Positions 50,926-59,430 of a DNA stretch of 64,000 bases are shown in pieces. The first letter of the stretch is position 1; the number at the start of each line of letters is the position of its first letter. The notes under the pieces are model-generated. The model made no database searches. It saw only the letters and a list, made by a program, of their open reading frames with translations, and was not told where the DNA came from. Position numbers and translations under genes: made by a program. This DNA is from Streptomyces spongiicola (GTDB lineage: Bacteria; Actinomycetota; Actinomycetes; Streptomycetales; Streptomycetaceae), in contig NZ_CP029254.1 in assembly GCF_003122365.1 (NCBI RefSeq), positions 4,985,501-5,049,500 on the forward strand, read 5' to 3'.

Positions 50926-51075
50926 GGGATCGGGACCGGGGCCGGACGGACCGGATTCAGATGGACCGGGATCGGGATCGGGACCGGGGCCGGACGGACC
51001 GGATTCAGATGGACCGGGATCGGGATCGGGATCGGGACCGGGGCCGGACGGACCGGATTCAGATGGACCGGGATC
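50926..51075. repeat. Nested 36-bp/6-bp array between tadB and tadC
   Basis: Three identical 36-bp units (50932-50967, 50980-51015, 51034-51069; each begins GGGACCGGGGCCGG) are separated by GGGATC hexamers: one before the first, two before the second, three before the third, and one after. All periods are multiples of three, so one frame starting at the GTG overlapping the tadB stop (50874) stays open and would read DRDRGRTDRIQM repeats. Confidence 0.97.
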
Positions 51076-51103
51076 GGGAGATCAGGGAAACAGGGGACAT
51101 CTC

Positions 51104-51994
51104 ATGGGACTTCTGCTGGCAGCCGTCTTCGGCCTCGCTGTGTACGGGGCCTTCCACGGCGTCCGGATGTACCGGGCCGACGCCAAACTTCCCGCCGACC
51201 TCGCGGTGGCACTCGAGGTCGGCGCGACCCGCACCACCGCGGTCGGCTCCGGCATCGACCGCATCGGCATGCGCTTCGCACCGACCGTGCTCTCCATGAT
51301 GGGGCCGAAGCGCGTCGACTCCCTGCGCCACAGGCTCGACATGGCGGGCAACCCCGGCGGTATGACCGTCGACCGCTACGCGGCCCGCCGCGCCGTCTAC
51401 GGCATGCTGGGCGGGGCCGCCGCCCTCTCCCTCCTCCTGCGCGGGCAGGCGGCCATCGGCCTGATGGCGCTGGTGTACGGGCTCGTCTGGACCGACGTCC
51501 TGCTGCGTCTGGCGATCCGCCGCCGACGCGACGATATCGAGCGCACCCTGCCCGACTTCCTCGACGTGCTCGCCGTCGTCGTCTCCGCGGGGCTCAACTT
51601 CCGGCAGGCACTGGAGCGGGTCGCCGAGAGGTACCAGGGACCCTGGGCAGACGAACTCCGCATCACCCTGCGCCAGATGGACATGGGCGTCAGCCGCCGC
51701 GACGCGTTCGAGCAGCTCCGCAGGCGGAACTCCTCCGAGCAGGTGTCGATGTTCGTCACCGCCCTCCAGCAGGGGGAGGAACTCGGCGCCCCGATCGTCG
51801 ACACGCTCATCCAGATCGCGACGGACATGCGGCGGACGGACGCGCAGAACGCCCGGCGCTCCGCGTCCAAGGCCATCCCCAAGACGACGCTCGTGGTGAC
51901 GATGGTCATGCTCCCCGCGACCATGATCCTGATCGTCATGAGCTTCTACTACGGCTCCGGGGTGGACTTCGCCGGCATCCTGGGCGGTGGCTGA
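51104..51994 (+). CDS. tadC: TadC pilus platform protein (GspF domain)
   Basis: A 296-residue protein with a T2SSF domain (RRDDIERTLPDFLDVLAVVV, SAGLNFRQALERVAERY) and hydrophobic helices on both sides; the C-terminal one is TLVVTMVMLPATMILIVMSF. It pairs with TadB. The spacer before it is unusually long for this operon (226 bp) because of the repeat array. Confidence 0.93.
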   Translation: MGLLLAAVFGLAVYGAFHGVRMYRADAKLPADLAVALEVGATRTTAVGSGIDRIGMRFAPTVLSMMGPKRVDSLRHRLDMAGNPGGMTVDRYAARRAVYGMLGGAAALSLLLRGQAAIGLMALVYGLVWTDVLLRLAIRRRRDDIERTLPDFLDVLAVVVSAGLNFRQALERVAERYQGPWADELRITLRQMDMGVSRRDAFEQLRRRNSSEQVSMFVTALQQGEELGAPIVDTLIQIATDMRRTDAQNARRSASKAIPKTTLVVTMVMLPATMILIVMSFYYGSGVDFAGILGGG

Positions 51995-52202
51995 CCGCGC
52001 CGGCACGACGGGAGAACCGCGGTAGGGGCACCCCGGCACCGTCTCGACGAAGCGGGACCGCACGGCCGCCACGGCCACGGCACAGCGGAGCAGTACCGGA
52101 AGTACGAACACGACGGAGCGGGACGCGACCGGCGGAGCGGGACCGCACCGCGAGGTACCGGCACCACGCGGGCGCGAGCGACCGGAACAGGAGGTGACCC
52201 GC

Positions 52203-53789
52203 ATGGGTCTGAGGACCACCGTCACGGGAGGACGCGGCGGCACCGGACCCGGCAGCGGACCCGGCACCGGACCCGGTGGCGGCAGCGGGACCGGCAGCGG
52301 CAGCGGACCCGGCTCCGGTGGCGGCAGCGGACCCGGCTCCGGACCCGGCCACGGGATCGGCGAACAGGTCGGCGAACAGGTCGGTGGCAAGGCCTCTGGC
52401 AAGGTCGGCGACCAGGCCCGTTGCGAAGCAGGTGGCCGACGCCGGGGCGGCGCCGACGCGGAGATCGGGGACGGAATCGACGGCGGTGATCCCCCGCAGG
52501 CCGCTGCCGCCGGTCCCGAGCAGGCGCCGCCGCTGCCCATCCAGGTCAGTGCCCTCCAGGCGCTCTGCCGGCAGGTCTTCGGCTTCCGGCTGGCCACGAT
52601 CGCGCTGGCCACGCCGTTTGCACTGGACAACACCCCGCCGGGGCTGGGCACCTGGCTCGTCGGCTCCGCCGTGATCGTCACCTTCATGGTGTCCTACATC
52701 CCGCTACGGGACTGGGAGCGCTTCGGACCCTTCCTGCTCCGGCACCCCGCCCTTCTCGCGGTGGACTCGCTCTTCGGCGCGCTGCTCCTGGCCACCGCCT
52801 CGCCCGAGTCGATCCTCGCCTACGTCACCCTCTGCACCCCGCTGCTCGCCGGACTCGTCTACGGCTGGCGCGGGGCGGCGGTCTTCGCCGTGCTCCAGTC
52901 GCTCGTCATCGGCGGCGCGTTCGCGGTCAACCCGGTTGCGGACGCCGGAATCGGCGATCTGCTGCTGCCCGGACTGTGCGTCATCGCAGGAGCGGCCGGC
53001 AGCACCCTGCGCAACCTCCTGCTCGGCTTCGGCACCGCCGCCCAGGCCCTCACCGAGGTGCGCGCCCGGCTCGCCTCCAACGAGGCGGTGGAGGAGGAAC
53101 GCGCCCGCCTCGCACGGGAGATGCATGACTCGCTGGCCAAGACGCTCCACGGTCTGGCGCTCGCCGCAGAGGGCCTGGCCGGCTCGGCGGGCCGGCTGGA
53201 TCCACTCACCGTCAAGCACCAGGCGGAACTCGTCGCCCGCTCGGCGCGCCGGGCGGCCGCCGAGTCCCGGGAGCTGCTGTCCGACCTCCGCCGCCAGTCC
53301 GGCCTCGACGGCGGGGTCGATGTGCTCTCCGAACTTGCCGCGCGCACCGCGGACTTCGCCCGACGCTGCGAAGTGCGGGCACGATTCCGCCGACTGGGCC
53401 CGGACCCGGTGGCCACGGTGCCCCAGGTCGTCGCGCGCCAACTGCTCACCATCGCGTCCGAGGCCATGGAGAACGCCCACCGCCACGGGCACCCCGCGCA
53501 GCTCGACGTCTCGGCGGGCGTCGTCGGCGGCGTGCTGCGCATCAGTGTCTACGACGACGGGGAGGGCCTGCCCCCTGGCACCACACTCGACGGCCTCCGC
53601 CGTGCCGGCCACTTCGGCCTCGTCGGCATGGTCGAGCGCGCCGCGTCCATCGGGTCCCGCATCCGCGTCGGGCGGGGTCCCCACCCGCGAGGGACGGAGG
53701 TACGGCTAGAGCTGCCGCTGACCGCCGTCGCCCCGGATCCGCTGGACGTGCTCCCCGGACAGCAGCGCGAGACCCCGCTCCTCAACTGA
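52203..53789 (+). CDS. NarL-type sensor histidine kinase in the Tad locus
   Basis: A 528-residue membrane kinase. A Gly/Ser/Pro low-complexity N-terminus of about 90 residues from hexamer repeats (GTGPGSGPGTGPGGGS) is followed by four to five transmembrane segments. The dimerisation domain is EEERARLAREMHDSLAKTLH with phospho-acceptor His308, and the GHKL ATPase has EAMENAHRHGH and DDGEGLPPG. The ATG at 52203 has AGGAGG ten bases upstream. It pairs with the next gene. Confidence 0.9.
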   Translation: MGLRTTVTGGRGGTGPGSGPGTGPGGGSGTGSGSGPGSGGGSGPGSGPGHGIGEQVGEQVGGKASGKVGDQARCEAGGRRRGGADAEIGDGIDGGDPPQAAAAGPEQAPPLPIQVSALQALCRQVFGFRLATIALATPFALDNTPPGLGTWLVGSAVIVTFMVSYIPLRDWERFGPFLLRHPALLAVDSLFGALLLATASPESILAYVTLCTPLLAGLVYGWRGAAVFAVLQSLVIGGAFAVNPVADAGIGDLLLPGLCVIAGAAGSTLRNLLLGFGTAAQALTEVRARLASNEAVEEERARLAREMHDSLAKTLHGLALAAEGLAGSAGRLDPLTVKHQAELVARSARRAAAESRELLSDLRRQSGLDGGVDVLSELAARTADFARRCEVRARFRRLGPDPVATVPQVVARQLLTIASEAMENAHRHGHPAQLDVSAGVVGGVLRISVYDDGEGLPPGTTLDGLRRAGHFGLVGMVERAASIGSRIRVGRGPHPRGTEVRLELPLTAVAPDPLDVLPGQQRETPLLN

Positions 53790-54037
53790 CCGCGCACGGG
53801 CCCCCGGACGGGCATCGACCGCCCTGTGACCGGGCGCCGTCCACGTCCACGCTCCGGCCCTCCTGAGTCCCTTGATACCAACCCCGGTCATCCATATGAA
53901 CCTGCATGCCGACGGAATCGTCCAAGTCCGCGACGACTCCACTCCGAGTCCACACTGAATCCGCTCCGAAGCCACCCCGCCCACTCCGCACCCACTCCGC
54001 ACCCACTCCGAAGCCACTCCGAGAGGAGGCCGCAACC

Positions 54038-55147
54038 ATGCCGGACGACACCTCCCGAACGTCGGGACGGCGACCGACAGGGCAACCCCACGTGCCGCGG
54101 CGCACGCCCTCACGATCCACGCCGCTCGCTCCCGACCCTTCCTCCGCACCGTCCGTCTTCTCCGCTCCCCGGGGGCCGGGGAGCGCGGCATCCGGTGACC
54201 ACACGGCGCTGCCCGTCCCCGTGGCGTCCGCCCCCACGCTCAGGGTCGTCGTCGCCGACGACAACCCGGTGGTGCGAGCGGGGCTTACCGTGCTGCTCCA
54301 GGGCCGCCAGGACATCCGGGTCGTCGCCGAGGCCGCCGACGGACGTCAGGCGTACGATGCGGCCGTACGCCACCGGCCGGACGTGATCCTGCTCGACGTG
54401 CGGATGCCCGGAGTCGACGGCATCACCGCCCTTCCGCACCTGGTACGGCTCGCGCCGGTGCTGATGACGACGTACAGCCGGAGGAGCGAGGTCGTCCACG
54501 AGGCCCTGCGCCGCGGCGCGAGCGGCTATCTGGTGCACGGCGAGTTCACCGTGGACCAGCTCGTCGCCGCCGTCCTCGACACCAGGAAGGGCCGGCCCTC
54601 CTTCACCTCCTCCGCCTCCGGTGCCCTGCTCGCGGCGGCGCGCGCTGCCACCGGCCCAGCGGAACGGCCACGGTCAACCCTGCCGGACGGTCCGGAGACG
54701 GCGTTAGGGGAAGAGCCTCGCCAGCGCCACCACGAACCGTCTGCAACCGCACACGGAGTCAGCCCTTCACCCTTCGGCACATCATCAACAAATAAGCAGT
54801 ACAGCTCAGTTGACCGCCAAGGCACTGTGCAAAAATTCAACTTCCACTCTTCGCTTTCGCAAGCGGATGTGGCACATTCTTCTCCAGGGGCGGTCTTCTC
54901 GGGGACCGTCCCGGAGGCAGGTCCCGGGGGACTGCCGACCGGGCTGAGTCAGCGGGAGGGGGAAGTGATGGACCTGATCGCATCGGGCATGACGAATCAG
55001 CAGATCGCCGCCACCTGCTTCATCAGCCAGAAGACCGTCAAGAACCACATCAACCGCATCTTCGCCAAGCTGGACGCCGGGAGCCGCGGCGAGGCCATCG
55101 CCATCTGGCACCGCCTGGCCCGAAGGGTGGCGGCGAGTCATGGCTGA
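54038..55147 (+). CDS. NarL/FixJ-type response regulator in the Tad locus
   Basis: A 369-residue regulator, longer than usual. About 70 disordered residues precede a receiver domain (VVVADDNPVVRAGLTVLL) with phospho-site Asp120 in VILLDVRMPG. A linker of about 100 low-complexity residues separates it from a LuxR-type HTH (GLSQREGEVMDLIASGMTNQ, FISQKTVKNHINRIFAKL). GAGAGGAGG precedes the ATG. It probably tunes pilus expression with the kinase; targets are unknown. Confidence 0.9.
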   Translation: MPDDTSRTSGRRPTGQPHVPRRTPSRSTPLAPDPSSAPSVFSAPRGPGSAASGDHTALPVPVASAPTLRVVVADDNPVVRAGLTVLLQGRQDIRVVAEAADGRQAYDAAVRHRPDVILLDVRMPGVDGITALPHLVRLAPVLMTTYSRRSEVVHEALRRGASGYLVHGEFTVDQLVAAVLDTRKGRPSFTSSASGALLAAARAATGPAERPRSTLPDGPETALGEEPRQRHHEPSATAHGVSPSPFGTSSTNKQYSSVDRQGTVQKFNFHSSLSQADVAHSSPGAVFSGTVPEAGPGGLPTGLSQREGEVMDLIASGMTNQQIAATCFISQKTVKNHINRIFAKLDAGSRGEAIAIWHRLARRVAASHG

Positions 55148-55356
55148 CACGACCGGGATCACGGGCCCTCCCAGCGCCCAATCTCCAGAACCGGCCCTCG
55201 GTTGGGCCCTGAGACCCATGCCGAGTGGTGCTCTTCCCCCGTACCCTTCGCATGCCGCCGCCGAGGCCGCCCGGGAGGAAGCCGGAGCCGCGAGTGGCAC
55301 CGAGGACCCGTACGAGCCGGTCGGCAAGCGGCCGGCCGTCCCAGGAGGGGAACACC

Positions 55357-55590
55357 ATGTCGAACAGCACTCCCAGCGCCGCGACCAACGCCCGTGTCCG
55401 CGCGGGCAACTGGGCGAAGACGACAGCCGAGGCGATCCGTCGCCGGGGCGACCGGGGCCAGGGGGCCGTCGAGTACGTGGGTGTGATCGTGCTGGTCGCG
55501 CTGATCATCGCGGCGCTGGTGGGCTCGGGCGTGGCGGAGACGATCGCGAACGGACTGACGACACAGGTCGGCAACATCCTGGGCGGTTGA
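55357..55590 (+). CDS. flp: Flp-type major pilin
   Basis: A 77-residue pilin precursor. A 38-residue leader is followed by RG/QGAVEY and the hydrophobic helix VGVIVLVALIIAALVGSGVA. The G/x4-EY motif is the Flp prepilin signature, processed by an A24 peptidase. AGGAGGGG precedes the ATG at 55357. A TTG start of the next gene overlaps its stop, so the pair is coupled. Confidence 0.9.
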   Translation: MSNSTPSAATNARVRAGNWAKTTAEAIRRRGDRGQGAVEYVGVIVLVALIIAALVGSGVAETIANGLTTQVGNILGG

Positions 55591-56174
55591 TACAGGGCAG
55601 TTCTCGCGAGGAAGGGCAGGTCGCCCCCGCCTATGTGGTGGTGGTTGCGAGCCTGCTCTTCCTTGCGCTCGCGTTCTTCGCGGTCGGCCAGGCCGGCGCC
55701 ACACGCAATGGCGCACAGACGGGCGCCGACGCGGCCGCACTCGCGGCGGCCAAGGAGTCCCGGGACCAGTTCGAGCTGGAACTGCAGGCCGGCCTCGACC
55801 CGGCGTTCCTGGCCGCGGTCTTCAATCTGGGGCAGTTCGGGAGCTTCCGCGGCTGTGAGGAGGCCTTCCCCATGGCCGAGCAGAACGACACCGTGGTGAC
55901 GGCGGGTGGGTGCCGCCCCGCCCACAACGGCGGTTGGGCCTTCACCGTCGAGGTCGAGACAAGGAAGCCGGTGGGGGACACCGTGCTGCCGGGGACCGAG
56001 ACGAAGAAGGCCACGGCCGACGCCACGGCCGCACTCACATCCCGATGCCGTTACACGCCCGCCCCCGAGCCGCTGGGGACGCTGACGTGTGAGGGGACCG
56101 TCCCATGGCTGGTGGGCGAAGGCCCGCCGCCGGAAGGGCCTGACCTCTTCGACATCCGGCTGGCCGAGAACTGA
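55587..56174 (+). CDS. TadG-like pilus protein
   Basis: A 195-residue protein whose N-terminus is REEGQVAPAYVVVVASLLFL. The position corresponding to a prepilin glutamate is Ala (G/QVAPAY), so cleavage is uncertain. After the helix come NGAQTGADAAALAAAKESRDQ and a beta-rich domain. TTG at 55587 overlaps the flp stop (TTGA). It resembles TadG and pilus-associated Tad proteins of actinomycetes. Confidence 0.8.
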   Translation: MIQGSSREEGQVAPAYVVVVASLLFLALAFFAVGQAGATRNGAQTGADAAALAAAKESRDQFELELQAGLDPAFLAAVFNLGQFGSFRGCEEAFPMAEQNDTVVTAGGCRPAHNGGWAFTVEVETRKPVGDTVLPGTETKKATADATAALTSRCRYTPAPEPLGTLTCEGTVPWLVGEGPPPEGPDLFDIRLAEN

Positions 56175-56204
56175 CCGCGAACGAACGCAGAAGGAATGAC
56201 ACGC

Positions 56205-56801
56205 ATGAGTCATCGCTACGGAGTGACCACGCGAAGGGCGGTCGCCGCCGCCTTCCTGGCCGCGGTGCTGCCCCTCTCGCTCACGGCCTGTGGCGGGGAC
56301 GACGCAGAGTCGGCGAAGGGCAAGGGGAGCAGCAGCTCGGCACCCGCCAACTCGGAGAGCAGCAAGACCCAGGACGGGGCCAACACCGTTCCGGACACAA
56401 CCACGACTCTCGCAACCATCAAGGGCAGCAATGGCTTCCACTTTGTCATCCATGGGGCCGTCCGCGATCAGGGCGGCTTCCTGACGGTCACAGGTACGCT
56501 TAGGAACACCTCTGGCAAGAGGGCATTCGCACCCATCGAGTGGAACGGTCAGGAGACCAGCGTGCGCCGCACCGGCCGTTCCCTCGCGGGAATGACGCTG
56601 GTCGACAAGGCCGAGAAGAAGCGCTACTACGTCCTTCGTGATACGGAAGGATTTCCGCTTACGACCACGGGGATCACCGGCGTCGATGCCGGAGACAACG
56701 GCATCTCGTTCTTCGCCCAGTTCCCCTCGCCACCCGAGGAGACCACTCAGGTCGACATCCAGATCCCCCTCATGCCCACCGCCACGATTGAGATTTCCTG
56801 A
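56205..56801 (+). CDS. Lipoprotein of the Tad locus
   Basis: A 198-residue lipoprotein: signal peptide with the lipobox LTAC (LPLSLTAC), a Ser-rich tether (SSSSAPANSESSKTQDG), then a soluble domain (HFVIHGAVRDQGGFLTVTG). GAAGGA lies eight bases before the ATG at 56205; an ATG at 56196 overlaps the SD. It abuts the OmpA-domain gene by one base, so the two probably function together at the cell envelope. No named family is recognised. Confidence 0.85.
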   Translation: MSHRYGVTTRRAVAAAFLAAVLPLSLTACGGDDAESAKGKGSSSSAPANSESSKTQDGANTVPDTTTTLATIKGSNGFHFVIHGAVRDQGGFLTVTGTLRNTSGKRAFAPIEWNGQETSVRRTGRSLAGMTLVDKAEKKRYYVLRDTEGFPLTTTGITGVDAGDNGISFFAQFPSPPEETTQVDIQIPLMPTATIEIS

Positions 56802-57463
56802 TGACCGCCTCCACGCCCCGCATGCGGAGGGGCGCGGCCTCGGCCCTCGCAGCGGCCGCGCTGGTCGTCAGCATGCAGTTCGCCGCCGCCGGTGGCGTCC
56901 GGGCGGACGAGACACCCGCTCCGGGCACACCTCCGGGTACGGAGTCGACCTCGCCGCCGCCCGAGGTCGACGGCAACTCGCCGGGGCTCAAGCTCCGTGA
57001 CGGCGCGACCCTCGCGTCCGCCCGGGTGCTCGACATCGTTTCCGTCGTCGAGTCCGAGGGCGGCGAGGAGCGCCGTGAGGAGACCAGTTCCAACCTGAAG
57101 TTCGCGCTTCAGGCAGAAGTACTCTTCGGCAAGGACAGCGCCAAGCTGTCCGGTGCCGCCAATACCCGCATCGCCGAGATCGCCTCGGAGATCCGCAACC
57201 AGGGCGCCAAGAGGGTCCGCGTCTTCGGCTTCACCGACAACCTGGGCTCGGCCGCCCACGGTGACGTGCTGTCCAAGCAGCGGGCGGACGCCGTGCACAA
57301 GGTCCTGTCGCGGCAACTCAGCGGCTCGGGAATCAGTTACGAGATCCGTGGCTATGGCGAGGACTACCCGATCGCCGACAACGGCACCGAGGACGGCCGC
57401 AAGAAGAACCGCCGGGTGGAGGTCTCCTTCCCGCGTGGCGAGGGGGGTTCCGCACAGAGCTGA
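56801..57463 (+). CDS. OmpA-family peptidoglycan-binding protein
   Basis: A 220-residue exported protein. A signal peptide (AASALAAAALVVSMQFAAAG) is followed by a linker and an OmpA C-terminal domain (EVLFGKDSAKLSGAANTRI, RVRVFGFTDNLGSAAHGD, NGTEDGRKKNRRVEV), whose conserved Asp/Arg bind diaminopimelate. It may anchor the pilus apparatus to peptidoglycan. The ATG begins on the last base of the preceding stop. Confidence 0.9.
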   Translation: MTASTPRMRRGAASALAAAALVVSMQFAAAGGVRADETPAPGTPPGTESTSPPPEVDGNSPGLKLRDGATLASARVLDIVSVVESEGGEERREETSSNLKFALQAEVLFGKDSAKLSGAANTRIAEIASEIRNQGAKRVRVFGFTDNLGSAAHGDVLSKQRADAVHKVLSRQLSGSGISYEIRGYGEDYPIADNGTEDGRKKNRRVEVSFPRGEGGSAQS

Positions 57464-57930
57464 GCCCGTGTCCTGCGCGGGAGACCGTCCCACCGTGCCT
57501 CGATGCCCCGGGGTGGACGCCTCCCCCGGCGTCCGCCCCGGGCCCCCGCTCCGGGCGAGCTGACGCTGTCCGGAGACGTCGGCATGTCAGCCCGGCATGG
57601 GCGAGGAGATGGCGAGGAGACCCGGCCCGGCGTGCCGCGAAACCAACTCGGTTGCCGTCGGCAGCAGGGCTGCACCGCACCGAAACGCGGAACTCCCCCG
57701 TCCCCCGTCCCCCGTTTCCCCCTTCCGGCAGGCGGTCTCTCGGCCTTCCTCGCCCTCCCCCGTGCGATCAGATCCTTCCAGGCGTGCGGTCCCGTTCGCG
57801 TTGCCGACCACCGGCAGTCTTTACGTATCCTCGATGCCTGCCGCCGTTCGCCGGAAGGGGTGCCAGCCCGGTCCCCGGCGTCGGGAGGTCGTCTTCGGCG
57901 TGCCGGAAGCGGGAAACGGGGGAACGGGTT
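57464..57930. other. 467-bp spacer upstream of the PucR gene
   Basis: No gene is supported. A pyrimidine repeat (CCCCCGTCCCCCGT at about 57700-57725) and the promoter of the next gene are probably here. The Tad cluster ends at 57463. Confidence 0.4.
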
Positions 57931-58989
57931 GTGACGGTGCTTGATACCGCGTCGTATCTGGAGGGGTACGCCGAGGTGCTGTCCGGTGCCTGTGCCACCA
58001 GCCGGAGGCTCACCCGCGACGAACTCGCCTCACTCCGCGCCCAGGGGGAGCGCGCCGCGGAGGCGGGTATCGGACTGCGCACCATGGTTCGGGCCCACCT
58101 GGCCGCCGCGCGTGCGATACGTCCGGGACTGAACGCGGCGGCGGCCGACCACCTTCTCGCCGCGACCGAGCAGGCCGTGGACGCCTTCGCCGAGGGTCAT
58201 GAGCGGGCGCAGCGTCTCGCGGTGCGGCAAGAGGAGGCGGCGCGACGGGAGTTCGTCGACGATCTGCTCTACGGGCGCAGCGACCTCGGCCGGCTGGCCG
58301 AGCGGGCCGTACGCTTCGGGCTGCTGCTTTCCCAGGCCCATGCGGTGGCTGTGGCCCAGGGCCCGGAGTCGTACGACGACGGCCATCCTCTCACCCGCCG
58401 GATCGGCGCCTCGCTCGTCGCCCGCTTCGGGGACCGTCACATCCTCCTCACCACGAAGGACGGTCGGTTGATCTGCATCGCGCCGGGTGACCAGTCCGAC
58501 GTCCTCGGCTACTTCGCCAAGCAGGCGTACGCGGCGACGGATGGCGGGCGAGTGGCCGTGGGGCGCGCCCATCCCGGTGCGGGCGGGGTGGTCCACTCCT
58601 ATGAGGAGGCACTGAACGCGCTGGACCTGGCCGATCGCATGGGCCTGGACGATCCGGTGCTGCAAGCGTCTGACCTGCTGGTGTACCCGGTGTTGACGCG
58701 CGACCGGCAGGCCATGGCCGACCTTGTGCTCAGCGCCCTCGGCCCGCTCAGGCAGGCCCGCGGCGGAGCCCGGCCGCTGCTCGACACCCTCGCGGCGTAT
58801 TTCGACACGGGGTGCGTGGCGGCCGAGGCGGCGCGGCGGCTCAACCTGAGTGTTCGGGCTCTGACATACCGGCTCGACCGTATACACCGGCTCACCGGTG
58901 CCGATCCGGGCGATCCCGTGCACAGATACACCCTTCAGACGGCGGTCATCGGGGCCAGACTGCTCGACTGGCCGCGGCAGGAGATCTGA
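57931..58989 (+). CDS. PucR-family transcriptional regulator
   Basis: A 352-residue regulator. The N-terminal helical sensor includes EAGIGLRTMVRAHLAAARAI; the middle domain has GRVAVGRAHPGAGGVVHSYE; and the C-terminal HTH_30 domain contains YFDTGCVAAEAARRLNLSVR followed by ALTYRLDRIHRLTG. GTG at 57931 follows GGGGGAACGG. Family members regulate purine or amino acid use or, in Streptomyces, developmental genes. The target is not shown. Confidence 0.88.
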   Translation: MTVLDTASYLEGYAEVLSGACATSRRLTRDELASLRAQGERAAEAGIGLRTMVRAHLAAARAIRPGLNAAAADHLLAATEQAVDAFAEGHERAQRLAVRQEEAARREFVDDLLYGRSDLGRLAERAVRFGLLLSQAHAVAVAQGPESYDDGHPLTRRIGASLVARFGDRHILLTTKDGRLICIAPGDQSDVLGYFAKQAYAATDGGRVAVGRAHPGAGGVVHSYEEALNALDLADRMGLDDPVLQASDLLVYPVLTRDRQAMADLVLSALGPLRQARGGARPLLDTLAAYFDTGCVAAEAARRLNLSVRALTYRLDRIHRLTGADPGDPVHRYTLQTAVIGARLLDWPRQEI

Positions 58990-59430
58990 CGACGTATCGG
59001 GGGCGAGGTCCGCTCCGCGCGGCCCGGCGGCCGGCCCCCGTCTGCGGCCCGCTCTGCGCCTTCCGGCCTTCGCCTTCCGCTCTTCGCCTTCCGGCCTTCG
59101 CCTTCCGGCCTCCCGCCTCCCGCGGAGGTGGGCGTTCCTCCGCGTGGTACGCCTCCGCCCTCTCGCTCTCCGGCGCCGGGCCGCAGCGGTGCCGGTCGCC
59201 GGGCCGGTACCAGTAGCGGTAGCGGTACCAGCCAGGCGGGCGGGCCCGTCCGCCTGGGGAAGCCCCCGAATCCGTCGCCCGGTACCGTCCTCACTACTGG
59301 ACCCCCTGGACCCCCGGATCCCGGACCCCGGCGCGTGAGCGGGCGCGGGCAGGCGTGGGCAGGGGCGGCGCGAGGGCGGTCCCTTCGCCCGGCGATCGGT
59401 CGCTCCCGACGCGCGGCGATAATCGGGCGC
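58990..59430. other. 441-bp spacer with CCTTCCGGCCTTCG repeats
   Basis: No gene is seen. At 59058-59125 there are CCTTCCGGCCTTCG-type tandem repeats; around 59190-59230 AGCGGTAGCGGTACC repeats. The promoter of the next gene lies near the right edge. Confidence 0.6.

Noticed and set aside
50874..51299. 141-codon RD-repeat frame as a definite gene
   Set aside because: The last two-thirds simply overlap tadC out of frame, and no independent ribosome site is seen. It is kept only as a hypothesis in the findings.
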